From the NCBI GenBank assembly GCA_964034945.1, contig OZ035963.1, forward strand, positions 1 to 64,000: a stretch of 64,000 nt of DNA, written 5' to 3'. This stretch comes from Chrysopilus asiliformis (lineage: Eukaryota; Arthropoda; Insecta; Diptera; Rhagionidae). Both the position numbers and the translations under genes were made by a program. This document shows positions 35,105-46,445 of this stretch, in pieces. The notes under the pieces were generated by a model. That model saw only the letters and a list, made by a program, of their open reading frames with translations, did not search any database and was not told where the DNA came from. Numbering within the stretch: position 1 is the stretch's first letter; each line of letters begins with the position of its first letter.

Positions 35105-35110
35105 AATAAA
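35105..35110 (+). terminator. Poly(A) signal of vir
   Basis: AATAAA 226 nt past the stop, with another AATAAA-like signal directly after it, in an A-rich context. Confidence 0.55.
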
Positions 35111-35610
35111 AAATAAAAATTTAATTATTTAATGAAGTTTGAATGAAATCGATTTAAAATATTTTAGTTTTTTACAATCCTGGGACGAAATTTCATGTAC
35201 CGATTATAATCCTGATTCTGATAAACTTGTGACTCACTTCATTTATCAATATTTGATTTCTATAGAAAAGAATGTCTGGTAACTGTGGCGAAATACTGTG
35301 TACACTGTAAAATCCACAGTTAGTGGCCTCAGTTGATATGGAGTCCCAAAAAAAATTTGCTTACCTTAAAATTGCTTTGAAACCTTAACAGTTTCTTAGA
35401 AACGACTCCATCTTCTGGAAAAAAAATGAAGGTTACCTTTTCTTTAAAAATAATTCCAAAATCAGCCAAAAATTTGTAGAATTTTTCTTTTCTTGTCCAT
35501 AAAATCCGTCACGCTTTTTTTCCTTTTTGAAACTAGTGTTTTCTTCCTCTTCGCCACCCTTTTTCGTCCTGTTTTGCGTAAAACATCAGAAATAAGAACA
35601 CCTGTAAACC

Positions 35611-36470
35611 TCGTTTCGATTATACATCAATTGGGATTTTTTTCATGGCTTGCCATTGAAATGTCCTGAGGAGACAGCATTTGTAAAAAAAAAATAAAAA
35701 CGTTATCCTTACAGGACCTTCCGTTATCCTTACTGACTTTTTAATGACAGATTCGGATTCAGCGACCTCAAAAACCCCCAGAATAGATTTTTTTCCGAAA
35801 AATTTGGAGAAAAGGATAATCGCGTTATCCTTACAGGACCTTCCGTTATCCTTACTGACTTTTTAATGACAGATTCGGATTCAGCGACCCCAAAAACCCC
35901 CAGAATAGATTTTTTTCCGGAAAATTTGGAGAAAAGGATAATCACGTTATCCTTACAGGACCTTCCGTTATCCTTACTGACTTTGTAATGACAGATTCGG
36001 ATTCAGCGACCCCAAAAACCCCCAGAATAGATTTTTTTCCGAAAAATTTGGAGAAAAGGATAATCACGTTATCCTTACAGCACCTTCCGTTATCCTTACT
36101 GACTTTTTAATGACAGATTCGGATTCAGCGACCCCAAAAACCCCCAGAATAGATTTTTTTCCGGAAAATTTGGAGAAAAGGATAATCACGTTATCCTTAC
36201 AGGACCTTCCGTTATCCTTACAAGGACGAAGTAGTGAAAATATTGTATTGTCATCGGACTTATATAAGTGTGCAAAATTTCAAGTCAATCGGACAAGTGG
36301 AAGTGGGTCAAAATTGGGTTGCAAGATTTGATCTGACAGACAGACAAACAGACAAACCGACAGACACGAAGGCAAGCTAAATAAAAGCTTTTAAAAAAAA
36401 TATGTCTGCAAGTTTAATTTTAATAGCAGACCATGAAAAAGATCGCAATTTTTGTATGATCTAGGGGCCT
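35611..36470. mobile_element. Foldback element enclosing a 122-bp satellite
   Basis: Left arm 35611-35680 (TTTTTTCATGGCTTGCCATT) and inverted right arm 36400-36470 (TTTTAATAGCAGACCATGAA) match the arms of the shorter foldback elements at 37829, 42549 and 59921. Between the arms lie the 122-bp tandem array (35701-36225) and a GACAGACAGACAAACAGACA tract (36340-36365). No transposase is encoded. Confidence 0.6.
35701..36225. repeat. 122-bp tandem repeat, 4.3 copies
   Basis: Units start with CGTTATCCTTACAG at 35701, 35823, 35945, 36067 and 36189 (partial), exactly 122 bp apart. Within each unit the phrase GTTATCCTTAC occurs twice about 22 bp apart, so the unit contains its own short internal duplication. 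Differences between copies are only a few bases (for example GGACC/GCACC, CCGAAAA/CCGGAAA). Confidence 0.93.
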
Positions 36471-37828
36471 CGAATCGAAAGTGAAATGTACGGAAAATTT
36501 TGAAACGGTATCAGCTAATTCGAATTCGATCAAATATTTGTCATTCATTTTTGGAAATTTACTCGAACACTTTTCAGTCACCGGATATGAAACTCGAAAG
36601 GAAAAATTAAGTCATTTCAATGTTTTTTTTATGTAAGAACTTTATTTCTTGCAAAACATATTTAAATTCCTTGGAAAATTTATAAAAAATAAGAAAAAGT
36701 TGAATCTAACATATAATATTTAATTATTTACGATTTTAAACGAAGTCCATTCCGTATGTATTTTCTTACAATTCTTGGATTGAAAACGCCGTCATCACTT
36801 TCGTCACTTTTATCTGGCACTTATTTCACATTTATCACTTTTATTCACTTTTATCACTTTTATTTTTAAACTACCGGAATTAATTTCACCAAAAGAAAAC
36901 GCTAAAACTAACAGCAATTTATTTACAACTATTTAATAATGACACTAAATATAAACACGAACATACCAAGTTACCAGCAGGTTCCTTGTTTTTGATTAAT
37001 TTATGGCAGTACATTTTACTCGAAACGAAAGTTTTACATGATACCAATGCAATTCGTTTTCGAGTACGGCGTTCGAGTCGATTTGATTTTCGATTCGAGA
37101 TACATGATAAAGCCCCAGACCTAACGAGGTTGTTGGCGCCCAAGCGAATTTCCAAATTTGTCGTTTCTAAAAGGTTTTACGGCCAAACTTTGTTTTTGTA
37201 ATTCTGAAATTTGAAAAATTTTCCGTTTTTCGAAACGTGCCGCCCGGTTTGCCTTTCTCCCTCTTCTTGGCACACTACTACTTACTTTTCCCTTCTCAAA
37301 CTGTGACGTATTTTATGGACAATTCCTAAAAATTCAATATAAAAACGTAAAAAATAAACATAATTAAAACACAATAACTTTTAATATTTTCTATATATCA
37401 CGTTTGTTTACAAAATATTATTGATATATACTTTCTTACAGTAAATTTCTTAAATTAAATTCAATTTCTCAATATTCATTTTTTGTTTGTTCAATTAATA
37501 AAATGAAAAATAAGGAAACATTATCCATAATTCATTTGTTTTGTTTTTCACTTTCGTTTTATTGTTTTAAAACACAATTGAAATGGGCTTTTGTGATTTG
37601 TGAATAGAATTTTCTTCAAATTTCCTATAATAATTTGCTTGCTTGGATTTGATTATTTACAGAGAATGGTTGCAAATGCTTCGTGGGCTTACAGTTTTCT
37701 TTTTTGTTTGTTTCTCATTTCTGACTTATCTTTCTCTGATACTATTTTATAGAAAAATAATGCAAAATGTTGATATTTCCTATTGCTGCGTGACTTTAAA
37801 AGAACCGTCGTTTTCGCTTATTTTAAAC

Positions 37829-38002
37829 TTCATTTCGATCAGATATAAATTGCGAGTTTTTTCATGGTCTGCCATTAAAATTACGTTTGAAAACATATTT
37901 TTTCTAAACATTTTGACCAAAGACATCAGAAAGGTTCTGACAAAATGTGTCTCCACGATGGCAAGCCATGAAAATCTCAATTTATGCCTAATTGAGACAA
38001 TG
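37829..38002. mobile_element. Foldback MITE, copy 2
   Basis: About 175 bp. The left arm CATTTCGATCAGATATAAAT followed by TTTTTTCATGGTCTGCCATT pairs with the right-arm text GATGGCAAGCCATGAAAATC and TTTATGCCTAATTGAGACAA. A frame crosses it, but both strands are equally open and the palindrome explains this. Confidence 0.7.
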
Positions 38003-41000
38003 AATACTTGAATATTAAATGCAAGGTAACTACGAAGCAAAGATCGGATTTTTAGAGTGTAATAAGTCCGCCAAAAAAATGAAAATTCGTTTCAAATATG
38101 CAAGAATATTATTTTGACTTTGTAAGAATATAAAATTCAATCAAATAAAATTTTTTGAAAAAAAAACATATTTTTTCATTAATATTTATTTTATGAAAAG
38201 AAAGAATTTCTTTTCTTCGTGTTTTGTTTTTAGTTTTTTCTTAATTTTATACAAATGTAAAGTTTTGGTTTTCTGTCTTAATTCATTTAATTTTTTTTTT
38301 AAATTTCTTATATATGCATTATATAACGTTACGTTTTGAATATCTAGCTGTTCGTTATATATAATTAAATTACTTTCTATTCCATTTATTATTTTTTAAG
38401 AATTAGTTTATTATATTTACATGCTACATTCGTTTTTTTTCTATAGTGCGTCGAAGACCTCAAATAATTCTTCTTTGCTCATTATTTAGTTATTATTTAT
38501 TTTGTAACAAAAAGTTTTTTTTTGTATAGTTAATGTTCCTCTCTTAAATAGTTCTTAAATAGAATTTGCTCAAAACTTTTTATGAATAACAAAATTTGAA
38601 ATTGTTTTCCTCTACAAAAATATATACAGAAATGTAGATTCATATGTTTTCTCATACCTCGATTTAATAGAAAAAATCCACTAAAGTTTTGTTCTTAGCG
38701 AGTAGGTTTGCAGGTGAGAAAATCTAAAATTGGCCTTCTAGAAGTTTTTTTTATAGGAAAAAACATTACTTTTAGGAATTTTACGTGTTTCTACTTGCGA
38801 AATGAGTCTTGGAGAGTAAAACTTCTGTGTTTTTTTTTTTGTAGAAACGAAACTCTAGACGCATTACCTGATAAAACGCAAAACTGTTTGCTTGAACTAC
38901 TTTGGACAGAAAAAAAACTATGCTATAGTTTTTGGATCTGATTTTACATGTGCAGCGATTTATATTTCAACACCCTTCAAATTTGAATTATCGATTTCCA
39001 CAGCTAAGAAAATACGGGGATGTTTTTTTTAATTTACAAAAAAAAAACGAAATATTTTTGGTGGCGTTTGGGCTGGTTTCAAAACTTTCCACTCCTGAAT
39101 ATTTTTTCAATAAAAGATCTACAAAATCTCACTTTCCTAAAACAAATCCTTAACTTTTCGATCGTCGAAAGAAGAAAGTTTTAACTTTGAGAGGGCCCCA
39201 ATAATTTTTCACAAAGGAGGCGTCTACAATTTGCAATTTAGCTACTGTTGGTCCTTAAGGATTCACAGGGAAAAATCCTATATGGCAGTACTGAGACCTA
39301 TCTGCATGTTGGGCCCTGTGACTTGGCAAGTATTATAGATTGGGACCAAGATTGAAGCAGGAACATTCTTAAAAAATCACACCCTTTAATACTGGCTTCC
39401 CACATTCGCCAAAGGCGAATGGCGAATGGGGAGCTAGCATAAAGAGGTCAATTAGATTTAATCGAAAATAAGTAAATCCTTTCTTAATTTGTAGCACATT
39501 TAAAAGAATCAGGATCGGAAGTTTTGCACAGAAACTTGCCTAGATTTCTTAAAATTGAATCCGAGTCTGTGATTCGTCTACGTTTGGAGAGAGTGTGGTG
39601 GCATTATTAAAATTTGCGTAAATTAAAAAACTAAAAGGATTTTACAATTTTTCTATATATTCTTTCACAAATTATTTTGCAATAATTTTTTTTGGTTCAA
39701 CAAAATTTAAAATCCTGTATGAAACCCATACAAAATCATGCCAAAAAAAACCGTGAGTGACAGTTTTATGGTCAGTTTTTAAAATTTATGCTTAATTTAA
39801 CATTTTTTTTACAAATTTACAATTTTTGTTAGAATTTCAAACACATTAAATGAATTATGGCAAACCATTAAAGAAAATCCAACGAAACGATTCTCTTTTC
39901 CCTTCAATTCTATGTAAATTTTGAAATTCGTAAAAGTTTTGAGCAAGTTTATGAGCAAAAATTCATCATATCTCCCACATTTGTAAAGGATACAGCCTAG
40001 AAATGAAATTCGCGTTCACTGATTGACTTAATATATCAATAATTGAAATATAAAAGGGGAGAAGGGGGCAGAAAGTCTTAGGCGAATGGGAAGAACTTTT
40101 GAAATTAAAATACGAAAAAGCAGATATGGGTGTAGTATGGATGCTTTTAGTTAAGAAGCAAAGGGAAGAGGTGATTTATTCACCCCGTTCTGAATTCACA
40201 AAAAAAAGTATGATGTGGCGAGAAATTTACAAGAAAAATTCAGTTTTCCATTGTGAAACTCAATCCCAGTTTAGAAAAATCCCTTCAAAAATTAAAATTC
40301 GTTTCCGTGTACCCCCCTCGTCGCTTCTGTAGATATTTCTCTCGGCGTCATGTACAGAACATTTAAAAATTAAATTATTAGCGTATTTCTACCGAAAACC
40401 ACCGACAATTCCGTGATATTTTAGGGAAAATCAAAAAAAAAATATGGCCTTAAAAATCATTTAACAAAATTATGTGACTTTCGATACTAAAACTAATGTC
40501 CAATGACTCATTTTTTTTCTTCTTTCAATTGCAGAAAAAGACAGTAAAAACCTCATATTAAAACAGGAAAATTTTTGAAAAATACCAAAAAATTCGATCA
40601 AGTTTTCGAAAAAAAGAGTAATAAATTGGATTCTCTTATCATAATATCACTGTCCCCTATTTTTCTTTATCATTTAATAATAATATTTAATATGATAATA
40701 GTTTACTTAAAGAGAAAAGCCTCCTTTTTACAAAAAAGGCGATCAATAATATTAGCTTAGCTGCCAATCAAGCCAGCGATTTCTTTTAAATATTTTTTTA
40801 GCTTTAGTTTTTTTTAAAAATATTTTTCAGAGCATACTCGTATTATTGTGCTTTATGAAAAATTCAAAAAATAATAATAAAATCAATAACTACACACATA
40901 ACAAACATCGATCTTCAGCGTATATTCACAATAATTTAATTTAGAAAAAAGTATATTTTTATGGTGTATTTTTTTTTTGTAAATATACCTGGGGATTGTT

Positions 41001-41886
41001 TAATTTTAATTATGAATAATTAATTATTCTGACTTTGACTATTAGCGAATAATTTATTTATTTCTTATTGTTCCAATAATAATAATAATATATTTTTTGT
41101 GTGTTTTGTGATCTGATTTTCTCTAATATTTCGTTTGGTTTTCTTTTTTTTTTAAAATCAATTTCTCATTATCAAATTGGTTTTTTTCTACTATTTAGCA
41201 TTAAATGTTGTTTTATTTTTGTAATAATCCATTTTGTTAATTAATTTATTATCAAAATTCATTTTTATAAAACTTAATTTAAAATTTATTACTATATTGT
41301 GTTTGTATTTAACCTAAATTATTTTTTCATTTATTAATTAAATTTCATTATTTGTTTTTGTTTCTTTTAAATTATTTCTGGCCACCATTTCTATATTAAT
41401 CTCGATGGGGTTTTGTTAGTTTATTTATCTTTTTTTTTTATTAATTATGTTCTATTTTTTTAAAAAAATGTTCTCTTTGACTTTGCTATATTGTGGCGAT
41501 TTTTCTGCATTTGCCTAACAAATAAAATTTGGTATTTTTTATCAATTAAAAAAATCATTTTAAAACTAAATGAATTACACTTTTATAACAATTATTAAAT
41601 TTAACATGAGACAAAAAACAAATATGTATATCGCATTTTTTTCGTTTGTTTAAAAAATTAGAGAAAAACCATTTTTTTCAATTTATAAAAAAATGGAACT
41701 CAGTTTTATAGTTAGAAATGATGTTGTTTGACAAAATTTCCAAAGAAAAATGAAAAAGAATAGAAAAAACGAAAAGAAAAATAACTTAATTGATTCTTCT
41801 TTTACAATTTTTCATTCATTTATTATAGATTTATTATTATTATTAGTTAATATTTTAATTTTAATGCTAATCGATGTATATAGCTA

Positions 41887-44800
41887 CTAGTCACCAGGAT
41901 GCTCAGGACAGCAACGATTCACCTCAAACCACTTATCTATACATCTGCAAGTTAACACAAATTAGTAAGAAATTATCAAATTATAATAAAAATTTGTTAC
42001 CCTTTATGGTAAATACATAGACATGGTAATCGCGCTATTACATCGCCAGGATTTAGTTCTTCTAAGCAAATAACACATTCTCCCTTAGCGTCGGTTAAAA
42101 CATCCTCTGAAAAAATTGAACAAGAAAAATAATTTGAGTAATAATTTTAAAAATTTCATATTGTTTTTTTATAGATAGAGGAGAATGGGACAATTTTATA
42201 CAGCTTCAATTTATTGTCAAATAGAAACCCAGACATAAATGGCTGTACGATTTACGTCGTATTTTAGGCCCCGTTTACACTTGCGATTTTTTCTCGAATT
42301 TCTCCGCAAATTTTATTCAGTATTTACTCCACAAACTTCATCCATCTATCGCAGAATAAATTCACATAGCAAAGTTCACAAAATTTGTATTTATTCTGTC
42401 GGTCTTATATGAAAAAACTTGAGCTCCGGCGTCTTTTAAGAATAAACTTCTGAATTTTGTGTCATACTATAAACGGTTGTGTAACATGAATTCAGTGTCA
42501 AAGACTAAAATTCACGAAATGAAGTGTCAGATGTAAACGATCCCTAAGAGCGCGATTAAATAAAAAAAACTGCAATTTTTTCACGCCATGCTATTAAAAA
42601 GACATTTGCAGACATATGTCTTCCAAGAAATCGAAAAAAATCTGACAAATACTGTCTCCACGGAACATTTCAATGGCACTACTTGAAAAAATTCGCAATT
42701 TATGTCTAATCGAGACGAGATTTTCCGAATTTTGAAATTCCAACACCATATTCGTGATCATCGACACATGAAAACCTTCAAGTGACATTTCTTAGCCTCC
42801 TAACGGGCAGGCTTCATGGTGAAAATCAATGTTTTATAATACCAACCCCCTACCCACCCCTGGTTTACTTCGTTTTAGAGGGAATTTCGATAAATCATTT
42901 ATTAACGAGCATCTATGAGGTATAACGAATCTGTGTGCTGAATTTCATGACAATCGGTGTTTAGTGGTTCGGAAGATACTCTGATGAGTGTGTGAGTGAG
43001 TATTTGGCTTGTATATACTTGTATATACAAAAACTTTTTTTGCTACCATCATATACCCCGAATTACATGTTACATCTTGAAACCGGAACATGCACAATCT
43101 TTCAATACACATTCCAGCTTCATGTAAAATATGTGGTGAAGGCAATAAGCGTGTATAGTGAAAAACGGCTACCACATAGAATAGCGCTTCATATTATTGG
43201 CTCACAAGAGTGTTGGTTTAAAGAATGGCTAACGCTAGCAGATACATGTTCCTACCCCCGTGAAAAATTGTCAGATCCAAGTAATCTGGGAAAAGAAGGT
43301 TTAGCTATATTTTTAAGGCAACTAGACGAACAAACGTGGAAAAATCATGTATCACGAGCGCAGACATCTGAGAGTCGAGATTTATATAAAAGTCTTAGGT
43401 TCGACATAGGCTCGAATGGGTATTTCACTGACGACAATGGAGTCGAAAAAATTTCATTGATCTTCAAAACTAGAGGAGAATTGTTAAGACTTAATTATAT
43501 GCCACACATAATACCCGGATCGGATGCGAGCTGTTTGTGCTCGATGTGTAACATGGTCGAGGTAGAAAATGTATTCCATTTCGCTGCAGTATGTCCCGTA
43601 CTAAAAGAACTGCGAATGCACTTTTTTGGAAAAACTGCTCTAACGAAATCAGAATTGTTTGAATTCCTGAACGGGAAGGATTGGTCTACGTTGGCACAAT
43701 TTGTTAAAAAAGCTCTGGACTATAGGTACAGAATAATTAATGAAGAGTTTTAAAAAATAAAAAAAATAAAAAAAAAAAAAGTAGATGATTTTTTTTTCCT
43801 GGACACGTTAAGGTTATTTTTCTTTGTCATACTTCTTTTTTTTCTTTTTTATATCACCATATATAAATGATTTTTAAAATTTGCTATTAGTTTAAACTTG
43901 TTGCTAATAGATTTGAATTTTTTACTTTAATTAAACTTGTTATTTGCAATAGGAGAAACAGAAAGAAATTCTATCTCCAATTTTTACAGTAGACGTGTTA
44001 AATATCCTCATATGAATTGCGAAATAAAGTTATTATTATTATTATTATTATTATACTTGTATATAGGTTGGCAATAAAAGAGAAAATTAGGCATTTTATG
44101 ATAATTAAAAGCGATTTAACGCAAATCATTGCTTTAATATATTTTTTGATGCAAAAATATCTTTGTTGAGGTTCAACTTTTAAGGTTATCTCAAATTGTC
44201 CCAAAATTATATCGATTCAATGGCCGAGCGAAAATTATCTGCTTACTGTGTGCGCCAATTATCGAACGCAGCCTGAAAAACCGAATTTCCGAAGAAATGG
44301 CGAAAAACGAATTTGACAATTTTGAAAAGGCTCCATTTTAGTTACTTCCGGTTAATGGACTTCCATAAAAAGTTCCATAATTATTGTCCCATTCTAGGGC
44401 CAAATATGAATGTAAAATTTCATGACTCTAGCTCTAGTAGTTTTTGAAATAAATCTTGTACTCAGACTGACAGACAAAAAAGTCATATCTTGTTTCTAAA
44501 AATCGCACGCCTCCCTCCCCCTTACACTCATCTTTCCTGATATCTCTTGAATCGTAGACGGGATTTGAATCTGACTTGCACCACCACAGAAAAATAAATT
44601 TTTCGCACAAACTAAAATCTACCTTCTCCGAAAACTACTCTCCTGCTTAGAGGATTTGGACATGCTGAAGCTGTAGAGAAATTTTCACTTAGTTTAAAAC
44701 GCAAGGCTAGAGGCGAAGTGAGATCTAGTAAAGCATGGATAAGAAAAATATCAAAATACAACAGAATCTCAAGTGAAATTCTAGTCTATTTTATTGAAAA

Positions 44801-46445
44801 AGAAAATAAACAGCAGTTTTAAAACCAAATTGGCAATTATTGAACTTTGAAAAACATATTTCTTACAATCCCAAATAATTATAAAATTAATTTCATGTCA
44901 TTAGCGGTAGAAATATTCGTTCGTCATTTCAGTTGTGTGCCTCCCGCCGTCGCTGCTGCCGTAGGGGTATCTGGTAATCAGGTAGGATCTTATGTTAATC
45001 AATGTTTGTTTGTTTGTTTACATTAAAGATAAGAAAATAACATTAAAACTAAATCATTTCGGCCTAAATCTAAGGTAGGTAAATTTACCTAAATCTAAGA
45101 TACGAGTAGAGTAAAAAGAGTAAAAATATCTAAAACATATTATTTTCCGTTTTGCGAAAAGCGAAGTATAGTATAGGTAACAACGATAGATAAAATTAAC
45201 ATAGAAAAAACAAATAAAAACCACCAAACGTCCCCCGAAAAGGATCCCCGACCCCATTAAAGCGTTATCCTTTATCAAATGAATATCTCTTGGTTGAAAA
45301 TTTTACGTGCCATGAAAGATGCTTTGCGGTACCAACATTAAAACACACTCACACATCCTATACAACAGCAAAACATTCACATGGGCTAATTTCCATTTTA
45401 ATTAAGTTTTCCTTTTTTGAATTAAATTGGGGGTAATCAGTCGATTGATTAGATCTAATCGATGAACGAAAAATCGAAAGGAAAAACTTTAGTTAGTCTG
45501 ATATGTGAGGTAACGAAAAACACATTTAAGCTTTTTATGGTTTTCAGATAAAAGATGCCAAGGTTTATCATCGTTTTATGGTGGTGGCGGGTGAAATGTG
45601 TGTGTTATCCTTTATAGTCGATTTTCTGTACCCTTTCATAAACAATTTTGTGCTCGTGATTATTTATGGTTGGGATATACGCGAACGTGATTGGGAAGAT
45701 TATTAAATTTCGCATGTGGATCAACTAATTAAGTAATCGATATTCAAAATTTCCATTTTCTCTCCATTTAGATTTCAGCATAAAGTTTTTATGTGTTTTC
45801 GGCAGAGAATTTTGAAAACATTCCAGGGAGAGAAAAAAAATCTAATCCAGTCAATTAGAAAATTGTTTTTCAAGCAACAAAGGATAACCAACTTTTTATA
45901 GTGAACACTTTTAATATTTTAGATTGAGTTTATCGGCATGAAAAACATTTTTAGAATTGGAGAAAAAATGGAAAGACGGACGGACGGATATGCAGAAATC
46001 AAAATCTTTTTGGTGTAGTTCACAAACGCCCTGGTGTTGTTCATTTCTGTGTTCGACGAATAGTTAAATTTAGATAAGAATCGAACCAAACCACTAAAAA
46101 ATTTCTGGTTTGAAACATTTGTAAGGTTTTGCTATCCTCATGGAAGATTATGACGTGATAGCAGTGTAGAACAATGGTGTCGTTAGCACAAAGCGGTATT
46201 TTTATCTTTTTGCTAAAAATTCTACTCGATATTTCAAAAGTTCTAATTGTTTTAGAGATTTTGAATACTTCATTCTAGAACTTTTAAAAATATTTTGCAT
46301 AATCTGTAATTTAAGATATTGAAATGTTGAACAATAAAAAAATACTCACCGTTATACGATAGACGAGGTTTTGTTAGGCACATAACTAAATGACATTCGA
46401 TGTCATCTGGTAAAACAAATTTACTGCAAACAGGACATTTGATAC
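41887..46445 (-). CDS. Znrf: ZNRF1/2-type zinc finger and RING E3 ligase, last three exons
   Basis: Minus-strand exons 46445-46350, 42106-42001 and 41944-41887 join in frame and end at TAG. They encode the whole conserved C-terminal half of ZNRF1/2: the zinc finger KCPVCSKFVLPDD...CHLVMC, the linker LTKPRLSYNEDVLTDAKGE, and the RING ECVICLEEL...RLPCLCIYHKG joined to CIDKWFEVNRCCPEHPGD. ZNRF proteins are N-myristoylated ubiquitin ligases on endosomal and plasma membranes. The second residue after WFEVNR is Cys where vertebrates have Ser. The first exon must end in phase 1 upstream of 46445; a compatible candidate is at 61943-61853. The 4.2-kb intron between the first two of these exons contains a LINE fragment and MITEs. 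Confidence 0.92.
42270..42547. mobile_element. Possible MITE with GTTTACA termini
   Basis: GCCCCGTTTACACTTGCGA near 42270 faces AGTGTCAGATGTAAACGATC near 42525, imperfect inverted ends about 280 bp apart with no coding content. It abuts the foldback MITE that starts at 42549. This is a weak call based on two short ends. Confidence 0.35.
42549..42718. mobile_element. Foldback MITE, copy 3
   Basis: The left arm (GCGCGATTAAATAAAA, then TTTTTTCACGCCATGCTATT) is the inverted counterpart of the right arm (CATTTCAATGGCACTACTTG, then CAATTTATGTCTAATCGAGA). About 170 bp, inside the Znrf intron. Confidence 0.65.
43080..44055 (+). mobile_element. Non-LTR retrotransposon 3' end, truncated
   Basis: The frame 42992-43753 ends in a stretch typical of the C-terminus of a LINE polyprotein: KRLPHRIALHIIGSQECWF, a region with REKLSDPSNLGKEGL, and the cysteine-histidine motif CLCSMCNMVEVENVFHFAAV with a last Cys in VCPVLKELR. 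The stop at 43751-43753 is followed by an A-rich stretch, about 250 bp of 3' UTR and a (TTA)n tail at 44027-44055, as in I- or Jockey-like LINEs. The reverse transcriptase and endonuclease are missing, so this is a 5'-truncated dead copy. It lies antisense in a Znrf intron. The 5' border is uncertain because a repeat-like segment (42790-43020) adjoins it. Confidence 0.65.
44230..44490 (+). repeat. Dispersed repeat C, copy 1 (3' part)
   Basis: Contains TTACTTCCGGTTAATGGACT, AAAATTTCATGACTCTAGCT and a tail CTCAGACTGACAGACAAA. The same order of phrases recurs at 52740-53010 and, inverted, at 55738-56040. Confidence 0.6.
44616..44822 (+). pseudogene. Unassigned 69-codon stop-free stretch
   Basis: A frame between stops at 44613 and 44820 reads ...LLLRGFGHAEAVEKFSLSLK, then KRKARGEVRSSKAWIRK, and ends ENKQQF-stop. 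The composition looks protein-like, but there is no start codon, no clear splice site and no family I recognise. It may be a decayed transposon frame or an exon relic; it may also be chance. Confidence 0.2.

Larger units (their letters stand above)
34880..41886. other. 7-kb convergent intergenic region, vir to Znrf
   Basis: Contains the vir 3' UTR on the left and probably a Znrf 3' UTR on the right, plus several nested repeats (35495-37320 and 37829-38002, listed separately). From about 38050 to 41880 it is extremely AT-rich with long A and T runs. I find no coding exon: the longest frames are short, lack splice context and match nothing I know. Confidence 0.6.
42107..46349 (-). other. 4.2-kb Znrf intron loaded with repeats
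   Basis: Bounded by a GTGAGT donor (46349) and TTTTTTCAG acceptor (42107). It contains an inverted-repeat segment (42270-42547), a foldback MITE (42549-42718), a LINE 3' end (about 43080-44055), a dispersed-repeat copy (44230-44490) and a 69-codon stop-free stretch at 44616-44822 of unknown origin. Confidence 0.75.

Noticed and set aside
36919..37201. Two opposite 71-78 codon frames
   Set aside because: Overlap each other on both strands inside a repeat nest; no family match.
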